DNA of 64,000 nucleotides from Streptomyces sp. WMMC500 (GTDB lineage Bacteria; Actinomycetota; Actinomycetes; Streptomycetales; Streptomycetaceae): the NCBI RefSeq assembly GCF_027497195.1, contig NZ_CP114905.1, positions 8,038,001 through 8,102,000 of the forward strand, given 5' to 3'. Position 1 is the stretch's first letter; each line of letters begins with the position of its first letter. Below the pieces are notes generated by a model. It worked only from the letters and a program-made list of their open reading frames with translations. It had not been told where the DNA came from and made no database searches. Below are positions 37,031 to 45,727 of the stretch, piece after piece. Both the position numbers and the translations under genes were made by a program.

Positions 37031-37941
37031 CGCGCCCCGCCCGCGGCCACCGGCGGCAGCGCCAGCCGCGACAGGATCCCGTCCAACTGCCCCCGCAGCG
37101 GCTCCGTGAGCCCCTTCGCCGGCAGCCGGACCGCCGCGGAGCCGATCACCCCGCGCCGTACCAGCACCTCCTTGTGCACCGCCCAGGCGAACCCCGCCTG
37201 CATGCCGAACCGGATCAGCGGCAGCAGCCGTTCGTACGCCCCGTGCGCCTCCGCCGCCCGCCCCGCGGCCCAGGCGTCCAGCACCGGCCGCAGCGCGTCG
37301 GTGAACTCGCACGCCGGCATGGTCCCCACCGCGCCCGCGGCCAGCTCCTCCAGCAGGAAGAAGGCGTTCTGCCCCCCGAGCACGTCGAACCCCGCCGGGG
37401 CCGCGGCCACCGTCTCCGCGATCTTCGGTACGGTCGGCGCCGACTCGACCTTCACCGAGTCCACCCCTTCGAGCTTGGCGAACTCCGTGACCAGCGGCAC
37501 CGGCATCGCCACCCCCGTCGTGGCGGCGGCGTCCTGCACCATGACCGGCGCACCCGCGCGCTCCCCGAGTGCCCCGTAGAAGTCGACGAGCTGCCGGGCG
37601 CCGGGCTTCGCGAGGTACGGCGGCAGCACCATCAGCGCGTCCGCGCCGCCCGCGACGGCCTGCCCGCACTGCTCCAGGGCCGTCGCCAGGCTCGTCGGGC
37701 TGACGCCGGCCACCACCGGCACGGCGCCGGCGACCACGTCCCGTACGTCCGCGAGGACCGCGTCCCGGTCGGCGGCGGTGAGCGCGAAGCCCTCGCTCGC
37801 CATGCCGAAGACCGCCACCCCGTCCGCCCCGGCGCTCAGTTGGAACGCGGTGAGCCGGCGCAGCGAGGCGCGATCGAGGCTCCCGTCCGGGTGGAAGGGG
37901 GTCGCGAGGACGGGGACGAGACCTCGTACGGGCCGGCTCAT
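37027..37941 (-). CDS. Dihydrodipicolinate synthase-family aldolase/dehydratase lacking the usual Tyr
   Basis: 304 residues of the class I aldolase family that includes DapA, N-acetylneuraminate lyase and 2-keto-3-deoxy-sugar-acid aldolases. The Schiff-base lysine is Lys164 in VDSVKVES, and GMASEG stands where TTGE is usual. The catalytic-tyrosine motif YNxP is replaced by VQDAAATTG, with Gln136 at the tyrosine position. A lysine-biosynthetic DapA role is therefore unlikely; a sugar-acid aldolase or dehydratase is the better guess. It is the middle gene between the enolase-superfamily dehydratase (upstream) and the SDR (overlapping downstream). Confidence 0.75.
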   Translation of the reverse strand: MSRPVRGLVPVLATPFHPDGSLDRASLRRLTAFQLSAGADGVAVFGMASEGFALTAADRDAVLADVRDVVAGAVPVVAGVSPTSLATALEQCGQAVAGGADALMVLPPYLAKPGARQLVDFYGALGERAGAPVMVQDAAATTGVAMPVPLVTEFAKLEGVDSVKVESAPTVPKIAETVAAAPAGFDVLGGQNAFFLLEELAAGAVGTMPACEFTDALRPVLDAWAAGRAAEAHGAYERLLPLIRFGMQAGFAWAVHKEVLVRRGVIGSAAVRLPAKGLTEPLRGQLDGILSRLALPPVAAGGAR

Positions 37942-38074
37942 GCTGGGGTCCTTTCGTTCGCCCGGCCGGCCGCGCGGCGGGTCGGCGCGGCCTCGCCGCG
38001 GTCGGGTCGGGGTGCGGGGTGCTGCGGGGCGGGGGACGCGGCGCCGCGGCCGGGCGGCCCGGTCTCGGCGCCCC

Positions 38075-39256
38075 TCACCCGGTGATCTCCTGCGCGTGCC
38101 GTACGACGAACCCGGCGTCCACCTCCACGCCCAGGCCGGGCCCCGCGGGCAGCGGGATGCCGGTGTCGGGGCCGCCGGCGAGCGGGGTGCGCAGGATGCG
38201 GCCGGCGACCTGCCAGGTGGTGGGCTGGTACTCGAAGTACGGCATGTCGGCGACCGCGGCGGCGAGGTGCAGCCCCGCGGCGGTGGCCACGCCGAGGCCC
38301 GTGGAGTGGTGCGGGGCGACGGGGACGTGGTGGGCGGCGGCCAGCTCGGCGACGGCGAGGGCTTCGGTCAGGCCGGTGCGGCCGGCGTCGGGCTGGGCCA
38401 GGGCGAGGGCGCGGCGGCCCAGCCAGTGCGCGAACTCGTAGCGGTTGCGCAGGGCTTCGCCCACGGCTATCGGGAGGTCGAGGCGGCGCTGCAGGTCGCG
38501 GTGGCCCTCCACGTCCTCGGGGGCCAGGGGGGCCTCCAGGAACAGCACCCGGCCGCGCCGCTGCAGCTCGCGGCCGAGCCGCGCGGCCTCGGCGGGGGTG
38601 TACGCCCAGTGCGCGTCGACGGAGACGCGCAGCCGCTCGTCGGCGGCGAGCACGGCGTCGACGGTGGCGAGGTCGGCCTCGACGCCGCGGCCGAGGTGCA
38701 GCTTGATCCGGTACGCGCCGCGTGCGGCCCACTCGGCGGCCAGCCCGGCGCGCTCGGCGTCGGTGCCGCGGGGCAGCCCGGAGACGTACGCGGGCAGCAC
38801 GGCGCGGAACGCGCCGCCCAGCAGCTCGGCGACGGGCAGGCCGGCGCGGCGGCCGGCGAGGTCCCACAGGGCGATGTCGACGGCGGCGAGCGCGTCTGCC
38901 TGATGGCCCGTCAGGTGCCCGCGTTCGCGCATGAGGTCGCGCAGCCGGTGCCAGGCGGGGCGTACGGCGCCGGCGGGCGCGCCGAGCAGTGCGGGGCGCA
39001 GCAGGGTGGCGACGGCCTGCCCTGCCACCTCGGGGCCGACCGGCGCCAGCGCCTCCCCCCAGCCTTCGGCGCCGTCGTCGGCGACGACGCGGACGAGGAG
39101 GGTCTCGAAGCGGGCGGAGTACAGGCTGCGCCAGGGTGCGCGCACCACGTACCCGCGGTCCTCGGTGAGGTCGCTGCCGTCGTCGAGCCGCCCCAGGTAC
39201 GCCTCGCCGTGCGGCAACTTGAGCGCGTAGACGCGGACATCGGCGATGCGGGCCAT
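38075..39256 (-). CDS. Enolase-superfamily (mandelate racemase/muconate lactonizing) acid-sugar dehydratase
   Basis: 393 residues from the second of two nearby ATGs (39256), which has AGGG at a better distance than ATG 39265. The magnesium ligands are Asp214 (VDAHWAY), Glu241 (LEAPL) and Glu267 (VGEAL). Asp290 (PDAGRTG) and His316 or His317 (APHHSTG) form the mandelate-racemase-type base dyad. The opposite-face motif is Lys185-Leu-His187 in place of KxK. These features point to abstraction of the proton next to a carboxylate, as in aldonate/uronate dehydratases giving 2-keto-3-deoxy acids. It precedes the DHDPS-family gene by 133 bp. Confidence 0.8.
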   Translation of the reverse strand: MARIADVRVYALKLPHGEAYLGRLDDGSDLTEDRGYVVRAPWRSLYSARFETLLVRVVADDGAEGWGEALAPVGPEVAGQAVATLLRPALLGAPAGAVRPAWHRLRDLMRERGHLTGHQADALAAVDIALWDLAGRRAGLPVAELLGGAFRAVLPAYVSGLPRGTDAERAGLAAEWAARGAYRIKLHLGRGVEADLATVDAVLAADERLRVSVDAHWAYTPAEAARLGRELQRRGRVLFLEAPLAPEDVEGHRDLQRRLDLPIAVGEALRNRYEFAHWLGRRALALAQPDAGRTGLTEALAVAELAAAHHVPVAPHHSTGLGVATAAGLHLAAAVADMPYFEYQPTTWQVAGRILRTPLAGGPDTGIPLPAGPGLGVEVDAGFVVRHAQEITG

Positions 39257-39309
39257 GCTCACCATCCCTGCTTCGGCAACGGGCTCGGGTGATGGCAGAT
39301 TCCCACATC

Positions 39310-39334
39310 ATGCAAGCGATATGCAAGAAGTGCA
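39310..39334. promoter_or_regulatory. ATGCAAG direct repeats before the dehydratase gene
   Basis: ATGCAAG occurs at 39310 and 39321, exactly one helical turn apart, and TGCA-N5-TGCA follows (39322-39334). They lie 54-78 bp before the dehydratase ATG (minus strand). They are likely part of its promoter or operator; the cognate regulator is unknown. Confidence 0.4.
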
Positions 39335-39417
39335 TTGACCTTTACGGGCAGGAGGAACCCGGTGGGCGGCAACACCCCTGAGCCGCCCACCGGGTGTTCG
39401 TGGACCCGCGCCGGGCG

Positions 39418-40011
39418 TCAGGCGGCCCGCACCAGCCGCATGTACTTCGTCCAGTTCCAGTTGGCGCCTGGGTCGGTGTGGGTGGCGCCGGGGACCTCGT
39501 TGTGGCCGATGACGTGGTCGCGGGTGCGCGGGATGCCGTAGCGGTCGCAGATCGCGGCGGTCAGTTGCGCGGACCGCCGGTACATCACGTCGGTGAACCA
39601 GGCCGGCTTGTCCACCCAGCCCTCGTGCTCGATGCCGATGCTGCGGGTGTTGTAGTTCCAGTTGCCGGCGTGCCAGGCGATGTCCTTCTCCCGGACGAGC
39701 TGGGCGATGTAGCCGTCGGCCGAGGCGATGAGGTAGTGCGAGGAGACGTCGCGGCCGGGGTTCTGGAAGATGTCGACGGCGTCCTGGAAGTACTCCTGGG
39801 TGACGTGGACGACCACGAAGTCGAGCGGGTACGCGGAAGGGCGGCTGGAGACCGTGTAGTTGGACCGGTCCGCCGGTATCCAGTGCGTCGGGGGGTATTG
39901 CGAAGAAACGGCCTGCGCGGGGGTGGCGGCGAGCCCGCCGAGGCCGGTCGCCGCGGCGGTGGCGGCGGCACCCTGGATCAGCCGTCTGCGGGGGAGGTTC
40001 GCGAAGTCCAT
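39418..40011 (-). CDS. Tat-exported N-acetylmuramoyl-L-alanine amidase (Amidase_2)
   Basis: 197 residues from ATG with AGGAG just before it. The signal is NLPRRRLIQGAAATAAATG ending near PAQA. The mature enzyme is a minimal zinc amidase: VVVHVTQEY with the first zinc histidine, IAWHAGNWNYN, GIEHEGW, and VIGHNEVPGATHTDPG with the last histidine. It cleaves the MurNAc-L-Ala amide. It matches the catalytic domain of the protein at the left edge of the window but lacks that protein's C-terminal domains. It shows no sign of belonging to the sugar-acid unit downstream. Confidence 0.88.
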   Translation of the reverse strand: MDFANLPRRRLIQGAAATAAATGLGGLAATPAQAVSSQYPPTHWIPADRSNYTVSSRPSAYPLDFVVVHVTQEYFQDAVDIFQNPGRDVSSHYLIASADGYIAQLVREKDIAWHAGNWNYNTRSIGIEHEGWVDKPAWFTDVMYRRSAQLTAAICDRYGIPRTRDHVIGHNEVPGATHTDPGANWNWTKYMRLVRAA

Positions 40012-40165
40012 GGGGCTCCTGACAGCGGAGGGACATTTGCGCGTACATGACAGTCCGAAATCCATCATGAGGACACGTCGGGCCCGTGCCAAGACATGGC
40101 AGGTCATGCCAATGGGCGCACCAAAGGCGGTGGTTGGGGGCGGGGCGAGGGGCGCGCCGGGAGGG

Positions 40166-41464
40166 TCAGCCGGCGGCGACGGTGCCGGGCGTCTCCATGA
40201 CGGCGTCGACCTCGCTCAGCGCCGCCCCGAGCAGCGGCCCGTCGGCGCCGAGCGCCGAGACGGTCAGCCGTACGGTACGGGCCGGGTCGGCGACCCGGCG
40301 GCCGAGTTCGCGTTCGACCGCGGGCACCACCCAGGGCGCGAGGCCGGCGAGCGCGCCGCCCAGCACGACGGTCTCCGGATCGAGGATGTTCACGGCGCCG
40401 GCGATCGCGATGCCCAGCGCGCCGCCCGCCTCGCGCAGCGCCGCCCGCACCCGGGCGTCGCCGGCGGTGGCGCGGGCGGCGAGCACGGCGATCCGCCCGC
40501 CGGGGCCGGGGTGTGCGGCGCGGGCCCGCTCCGGGTCGATGCCGGAGGCCCGCAGCACGGCCTCCTCGCCCGCGTACTGCTCCAGGCAGCCGCGCCCGCC
40601 GCAGGCGCACGGCTGCCCCTGGGGGCGTACGGGCACGTGGCCCAGCTCCCCGGCGAACCCGTGTGCTCCGCGCAGCAGTTCGCCGTCCATGACGACCGCG
40701 GCGCCGATGCCGATCTCGGCGGAGACGTGCAGGAAGTTCCGCCCGGGCCCGGGGGAGCGGCCGCCTTCCGCCGGTATCGCCGCGGGTGGCCGATCCGCCG
40801 CGGCTGACTCCCCGTCGCCGACGGTGCCGGACGGCTCCGCGGTGCCCTGCTCCAGCCGCTGTTCGGCGAGCGCGCCCAGGTTCGCCTCGTTGCCCACGCG
40901 GGCCGGCGGGACGACCGGGAGCAGCGGGGCGAGGTCGACGCCCTGCCAGCCGAGGTTCGGGGCGCGCACGACCGTCGACTCGTCGCGCGCGATCAGCCCC
41001 GGCACCGCCACCGTCAGCCCGGTCGGCGTCAGGCCCTCGCCCCGTACCTCCGTCACGACCTGCTCGATCAGCCCGGCGAGCCGCTCCAGCACCGGCCCCG
41101 GCGGGTGGTCGCGGTTCGCGGCGTCCGCGGCGACCCGGGCCCGTACACGCCCGCTCAGGTCCACCGCGCAGACCGCGAGGTGGTCCACGCCGATCTCGGC
41201 GCCGAGCCCGCAGGGCCCCCGGTCGTTGAGCGCCAGCGCGCTGCCGGGCCGGCCCACCGTGCCCGGGCGGCCCGGGCCCAGCTCCACCAGCAGCCCGGCG
41301 CGCAGCAGCTCGTCGACGACGGCCGCGACCCCCGCCCGCGTCATCCCGATCCGCGCCGCCACGGCCGCGCGCGACAGCGGGCCCCCGGCGGCCACGGCGC
41401 GCAGGGCCAGGGAGAGGTTCCGCTGCCGCAGCGCCTGCTGCGTGCGGGGAGAGGGCGCCGACAC
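40166..41464 (-). CDS. ROK-family transcriptional repressor (NagC/XylR type)
   Basis: 432 residues from GTG with GGAAGGAG upstream. Residues 1-75 hold a winged helix (RNLSLALRAVAAGGPLSRAAVAARIG, TRAGVAAVVDELL). The sugar-binding ROK part has LGAEIGVDHLAVCAVD and the intact zinc cluster CACGGRGCLEQY. About 40 residues rich in Gly/Pro/Ser/Ala (near 205-245) interrupt the domain before FLHVSAEIGIG. It diverges from the GntP permease gene across 235 bp containing two GCGC inverted repeats, so it probably represses that operon in response to a sugar acid or phosphate. Confidence 0.85.
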   Translation of the reverse strand: MSAPSPRTQQALRQRNLSLALRAVAAGGPLSRAAVAARIGMTRAGVAAVVDELLRAGLLVELGPGRPGTVGRPGSALALNDRGPCGLGAEIGVDHLAVCAVDLSGRVRARVAADAANRDHPPGPVLERLAGLIEQVVTEVRGEGLTPTGLTVAVPGLIARDESTVVRAPNLGWQGVDLAPLLPVVPPARVGNEANLGALAEQRLEQGTAEPSGTVGDGESAAADRPPAAIPAEGGRSPGPGRNFLHVSAEIGIGAAVVMDGELLRGAHGFAGELGHVPVRPQGQPCACGGRGCLEQYAGEEAVLRASGIDPERARAAHPGPGGRIAVLAARATAGDARVRAALREAGGALGIAIAGAVNILDPETVVLGGALAGLAPWVVPAVERELGRRVADPARTVRLTVSALGADGPLLGAALSEVDAVMETPGTVAAG

Positions 41465-41590
41465 GGGCGGCTCCTTCCTGGCGGGGGCCGTGAACGGCGG
41501 TGATGACCGTCACGCGGGGCTCGGGCAGGACGACCCTACGGCCTGGCGGCGCGGTTCCGGAGCATGGGAGACAGGCTCGAAACCGTTAGT

Positions 41591-41645
41591 TGCGCGGACT
41601 GCGCAGAAAATCTTGGAAGACTGCTTGTTTCGCGCAGGTTGCGCG
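41591..41645. promoter_or_regulatory. Two GCGC inverted repeats between the ROK regulator and the GntP permease
   Basis: TGCGC-N5-GCGCA at 41591-41605 and CGCGCA-N3-TGCGCG at 41631-41645 have centres 40 bp apart, about four helical turns. They lie 55-109 bp before the permease start. Two spaced half-operators would suit a dimeric ROK repressor binding cooperatively. Confidence 0.45.
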
Positions 41646-41699
41646 TGCATGATGTGCCTGTCCGAACGGACGTCCCCAGCAAAGTCGGAGGAGATCGGC

Positions 41700-43202
41700 G
41701 TGGATCTTCAGCTCTTGGCGGCGCTCGTGCTCGGTATCGCCACGATCATCGTCATCGTGCTGCGCACCAGGCTCGACGCCTTCGTCGCACTGCTCGTCGC
41801 CTCACTGGTGACCGGCTTCGTCGCGGGTGCGCCCGCGACGGACATCCTCGATTCGATCACCGCCGGCTTCGGCACGACGCTCGGATCCATCGGCATCGTG
41901 ATCGGCCTGGGCGTGGGCCTGGGCAAGATCCTCGAGGTCTCGGGCGCCGCGGACGCGCTGGCCAGGGCGTTCGTCCGGGCGTTCGGCAAGGGCCGGGAGC
42001 CGTGGGCGATGGGCACGACCGGCGCGGTCGTCTCGATCCCCGTCTTCTGCGACTCCGGCTACGTGATCATGAACCCGCTCGCCCGCTCCATAGCCCGCGT
42101 GAAGCGCGCCGGGTACGTGACGCTCGCGCTCGCGCTGGGCTGCGGCATGACGCTCACGCACCACCTGGTGCCGCCGACGCCCGGCCCGCTGGGCGTGGCC
42201 GGCATCCTCGACGCGGAGCTGGGCGCGCTGGTGCTCGCGGGCCTGGCCTTCTCCGTCGTGCTCCTGCCCGTCGTGATCGGGTACGCGCGCTGGATCGGGC
42301 CGAAGCTGGAGAGCGAGGTCTCCGACGAGGTCCGCGAGGCCGTCTACGGCAAGGCCGCGGTCACCGCCGGCGTGGGCGCGGGCCCGGGCTCCGCGGGGGC
42401 ACCCGCCGACCCGTCCACGGGCGGTGACGGCGCCGAAGACCCGGAGCCGGAGCCGGAGCGCGACCCGGCCGCCGCCCTCGGCACCCCGCCGCCCGGCGCC
42501 AAGCCGCACCGGATGAGCCCCGGCCTGGCCGTGCTGCCGCTGCTGGTGCCGCTGCTGCTCATCGTCGCCAACACCGTGGCGTCCGCCATCGACCAGAGCA
42601 ACCAGGGCGCGGTCGGCTCCGACGACTACGAGCCCTCGGCCCTGCCGAAGGCCCTGGCCTTCATCGGCAGCCCCGTCGTGGCCCTCCTGATCGGCATCGT
42701 GCTCGCCGTCTACGTGCTGCTGCCCCGCTGGACGACCCGTACCCAGGTCAGCGGCTGGCTCTCCGAGGCCGCCGCCTCGGCGGGGCTCATCATCCTCATC
42801 ACCGGCGCGGGCGGAGCGCTCGGCCAGGTCCTGCGCGACACCGGCGTGGGCGACGAACTGGCCGAGGCCATCTCGTCCTGGAACCTGCCGGGTGTGCTGG
42901 TCCCGTTCCTCATAGCCTCGCTGGTGCGGGTGGCGCAGGGCTCCGGCACGGTGGCGATGATCACCGCCGCGTCCGTCACCGCACCGCTCGTCGACGGTCT
43001 CGGGATCTCCGCGCTCCTGGCCGCACTGGCCTGCTGCGCCGGCTCGATGGTCTTCAGCTACTTCAACGACTCCTACTTCTGGGTCGTCACCCGCTTCACC
43101 GGTCTCGACGGGATCGCGGCCATCCGCGGCTGGTCCGGCATCACCACGGCCGTGTGGCTCGGCTCGCTGCCGCTGCTGCTGATCGCGAGCACGTTCATAT
43201 GA
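41700..43202 (+). CDS. GntP-family sugar-acid/proton symporter
   Basis: 500 residues from GTG with GGAGGAG upstream. About twelve hydrophobic segments; GntP marks include TAGFGTTLGSIGIVIGLGVGLG, SIPVFCDSGYVIMNPLA, and GSGTVAMITAASV near the C-terminus. Between the halves (about 205-280) is a Pro/Glu/Asp-rich hydrophilic stretch (PEPEPERD), longer than in gluconate permeases, that should be a cytoplasmic loop. It would bring in a C4-C6 aldonate; with the kinase and PdxA-type genes that follow, a threonate or erythronate is most likely. Its stop overlaps the kinase start as ATGA. Confidence 0.83.
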   Translation: MDLQLLAALVLGIATIIVIVLRTRLDAFVALLVASLVTGFVAGAPATDILDSITAGFGTTLGSIGIVIGLGVGLGKILEVSGAADALARAFVRAFGKGREPWAMGTTGAVVSIPVFCDSGYVIMNPLARSIARVKRAGYVTLALALGCGMTLTHHLVPPTPGPLGVAGILDAELGALVLAGLAFSVVLLPVVIGYARWIGPKLESEVSDEVREAVYGKAAVTAGVGAGPGSAGAPADPSTGGDGAEDPEPEPERDPAAALGTPPPGAKPHRMSPGLAVLPLLVPLLLIVANTVASAIDQSNQGAVGSDDYEPSALPKALAFIGSPVVALLIGIVLAVYVLLPRWTTRTQVSGWLSEAAASAGLIILITGAGGALGQVLRDTGVGDELAEAISSWNLPGVLVPFLIASLVRVAQGSGTVAMITAASVTAPLVDGLGISALLAALACCAGSMVFSYFNDSYFWVVTRFTGLDGIAAIRGWSGITTAVWLGSLPLLLIASTFI

Positions 43203-44548
43203 GCGGGTCGGCGGGCGCGCGTCCGGGCGGCAGGCGAGCGGCCGTGCTGGTGGCCGCGGACGACCTGACGGGTGCGAACGCCACGGCGGCGGGCTTCGCC
43301 CGGGCCGGGCTGCGCGCCGTCACCGTCGGCGCCGACCAGGGTCCGGACGTCCTCGCCGGGCTCGCGGAGCGGTTCGACGCCGTGGTGGTCAGCACCGACA
43401 GCCGCCACTGCCCGCCCGCCGAGGCGGCGCGCCGGGTGGCCGGTGCCGTACGCGCCGGCTGGCCGGCCGAACTGGTCGGCAACCGCGTCGACTCCACCCT
43501 CCGCGGCAACGTCGGAGCCTCCACCGCGGCCCTGCTGGAGGCTGTGCGCGCGGCCTCCGGCCGGCGGGCCGTGGCCCTGTGCGCGCCGGCCCACCCCGAG
43601 GCGGGCAGGCACACCGTGCAGGGCACCCAACTGCTCGACGGCGTAAGGCTGGAGGAGACCGAGCTGGCCCGCGACCCGCGCTCCCCGGTGCCCACCTCGG
43701 ACGTCGCGGAGCTGCTGCGCCGCCAGGCGGACCTGCGGATCGCCCGCGTGCCGCTGTCGGTGGTGACCGCCGAGACCGGGACGCTCCAGGCCCGTCTGGA
43801 CAAGGCGGTCGCCGAAGGCGCAGAGGTGATCGTCGCCGACGCGCTGACCGTGGAGCACCTGGAGCGCACGGCCGCGGCGGCCGTCGCCGCCGGCGGCGAC
43901 GAGATCGTGTGGACCGGCGTCGACTCCGGGCCCGGCTCGGTGGCGCTGGCCCGCGCGCTCGGCATCACCGGCCGCGCCGCCGGCGCTCCGGTGCTGGCGG
44001 TCTCCGGCTCCGCCACGGCGCTGACCCGCACCCAGCTCGCCCGGCTGCGGGCCGCCGGGCCGGTGCGCGTCGTACGCCCCGTCACCGCGCCCGGCTCCCC
44101 CGTCCCCGAGCCCGCCGCCACCGCCGGGGCGCTGGCGGCGGAGCTGGCCGCCGCGGGCCCCGGCGAGGTCGTGCTGCTCGCGACGGTGCTCGACGAGGCC
44201 GACGTCGTCGCGCTCGACCCGGCGGACGCGGCGCGGCTGCCGGCGGAGCTGGCCCGCACGGTCCGTACCGCCCTCGAACGACAGCCCATCGACGGCCTCT
44301 TCGCCACCGGCGGGGACGTCTCCGCGGCCCTGTTCGCCGCGTTGGGCGCGGCCGGGCTCGACGTCGAGGAGGAACTGGAGCCGCTGGCGGTCGCCGGCAG
44401 CTTCGTCGGCGGCGACTGGGCCGGGCTGCCGGTCGTCACCAAGGGCGGCCTGATCGGGGACGCGGACACCACCGTCGCCTGCGTCGCCCACCTGCGCCGG
44501 GCGGCGGCCGCCGCCCGGCGGCACGTTCCGGCCGCCGGTAGACGTTGA
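43199..44548 (+). CDS. Four-carbon acid sugar kinase (DUF1537; DtnK/OtnK-like)
   Basis: 449 residues. The N-terminal domain shows ADDLTGANATAAGFARAG, STDSRHCPPAEAARRV and VDSTLRGNVGAS, and the C-terminal nucleotide domain shows LATGGDVSAALFAALG, LVTKGGLIG-type residues (PVVTKGGLIGDADT). These are the family features. DUF1537 proteins phosphorylate D-threonate, L-threonate or D-erythronate, and their usual partner is a PdxA2-type dehydrogenase, which is the next gene. The pair would yield dihydroxyacetone phosphate and CO2. It is translationally coupled to the permease. Confidence 0.82.
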   Translation: MSGSAGARPGGRRAAVLVAADDLTGANATAAGFARAGLRAVTVGADQGPDVLAGLAERFDAVVVSTDSRHCPPAEAARRVAGAVRAGWPAELVGNRVDSTLRGNVGASTAALLEAVRAASGRRAVALCAPAHPEAGRHTVQGTQLLDGVRLEETELARDPRSPVPTSDVAELLRRQADLRIARVPLSVVTAETGTLQARLDKAVAEGAEVIVADALTVEHLERTAAAAVAAGGDEIVWTGVDSGPGSVALARALGITGRAAGAPVLAVSGSATALTRTQLARLRAAGPVRVVRPVTAPGSPVPEPAATAGALAAELAAAGPGEVVLLATVLDEADVVALDPADAARLPAELARTVRTALERQPIDGLFATGGDVSAALFAALGAAGLDVEEELEPLAVAGSFVGGDWAGLPVVTKGGLIGDADTTVACVAHLRRAAAAARRHVPAAGRR

Positions 44549-44594
44549 ACGGCTGAACACGTGAACCGAACCGCTGAACCGTGAACCCGTGAAC
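44546..44594. repeat. Six TGAAC direct repeats in the kinase-pdxA gap
   Basis: TGAAC starts at 44546, 44554, 44562, 44575, 44582 and 44590, mostly 8 bp apart. The first copy contains the kinase stop codon. No gene or hairpin explains the array, and it may be a protein or RNA binding site between kinase and dehydrogenase genes. Confidence 0.55.
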
Positions 44595-44680
44595 ACCCAC
44601 CGGCCCAGGGAGTTCGGGCCGACCGCACCGCACCGGACGGCGAGCGCACCGCGCCGCCGCACCACGAGGAGGAACCACCG

Positions 44681-45718
44681 ATGACCCGTCCCGTCCTCGC
44701 CGTGACCCTCGGCGACCCCGTCGGGATCGGCCCGGAGATCACGGCGCGCACCCTCGCCGAGGTCGCCGGGCAGACCGGGCACCACGGCATCGCCGTCGGC
44801 GACGCCGAGGCGCTGCGCCGCGGCGCCCGCGCCGCCGGCCTGGACGCCGAGGTGCGCGCGGTGAGCGGCTTCGACGCCGAGCCCGCGGGCCCCGGCGTCA
44901 TCGACGTCTTCGACACCGGCGAACTCGGCGCCGACGTACCGGAGTGGGGCAGGGTCGACGCGCGCGCGGGCCGCGCCGCCGTCACCGCCATCGAGGTCGC
45001 CACCCGCGCCGCGCTCGACGGCCAGGTCTCCGGGATCGTCACCGGTCCCATCAACAAGGAGGCCATCTGGAAGGCCGGCTCGAAGCACCTCGGCCACACC
45101 GAGATGCTCGGCGAGCTGACCGGGGTGACCCGCCAGGACACCATGTTCGTCGTGCGCAACACCGCGGCCGAAGGCCATCACCTGCGCATCTTCTTCACCA
45201 CCCGGCACGTCGCGCTGCGCACCGCGCTCGACCAGATCACCGCGGAGCGCGTCGGCAAGTCGATCCGCGAGGCCGTCACCGCGCTCAAGGTCTTCGGCAC
45301 CGAGTCGCCCCGCCTGGCCGTCGCCGCGATCAACCCGCACGGCGGCGAGAACGGCGCGTTCGGCGACGAGGAGATCGTGCACCTCGCCCCCGCCGTCGAG
45401 GCGGCCCGCGCCGAGGGCCTGGACGTCAGCGGCCCCGTCCCCGCCGACTCGGTCTTCCACCAGGGCCTGGTCGGCCGCTACGACGGGGTCCTGTCCCACT
45501 TCCACGACCAGGGCCACATCCCCGCCAAGACCTACGACTTCGACGGCACCATCTCCGTCACCGTCGGGCTGCCGATCCTGCGCACGTCCGTCGACCACGG
45601 GACGGCCTTCGACATCGCGGGCACCGGCCGCGCCGATCACGGCACAATGCTCTCGGCGTATCTCGCGGGCGTGGACTACAGCCCGTTCGCGGAGCGGATC
45701 CGCCGGACGTACGGCTGA
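44681..45718 (+). CDS. pdxA2: PdxA2-type 4-phosphate dehydrogenase (threonate/erythronate 4-phosphate)
   Basis: 345 residues from ATG with GAGGAGGAA upstream. The PdxA fold is evident from TLGDPVGIGPEITART, TGPINKEAIWKAG, GHTEMLGELTG, INPHGGENGAFGDEE and LSHFHDQGHIPAKT, the last two with substrate and metal histidines. PdxA proper makes pyridoxine precursors; the copy next to a DUF1537 kinase is the PdxA2 type, which oxidises and decarboxylates the 4-phosphate of threonate or erythronate to dihydroxyacetone phosphate. The 132-bp upstream gap contains the TGAAC array. A strong terminator follows the stop. Confidence 0.85.
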   Translation: MTRPVLAVTLGDPVGIGPEITARTLAEVAGQTGHHGIAVGDAEALRRGARAAGLDAEVRAVSGFDAEPAGPGVIDVFDTGELGADVPEWGRVDARAGRAAVTAIEVATRAALDGQVSGIVTGPINKEAIWKAGSKHLGHTEMLGELTGVTRQDTMFVVRNTAAEGHHLRIFFTTRHVALRTALDQITAERVGKSIREAVTALKVFGTESPRLAVAAINPHGGENGAFGDEEIVHLAPAVEAARAEGLDVSGPVPADSVFHQGLVGRYDGVLSHFHDQGHIPAKTYDFDGTISVTVGLPILRTSVDHGTAFDIAGTGRADHGTMLSAYLAGVDYSPFAERIRRTYG

Positions 45719-45727
45719 CCCACCCCG

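Noticed and set aside
37027..37941. The DHDPS-family gene considered as dapA of lysine synthesis.
   Set aside because: The catalytic YNxP is absent and the neighbours are sugar-acid genes, not lysine genes.
44546..44594. TGAAC array considered as a small CRISPR or origin of replication.
   Set aside because: The repeats are only 5 bp, spacers are 2-8 bp, and no cas, repA or dnaA gene is nearby.
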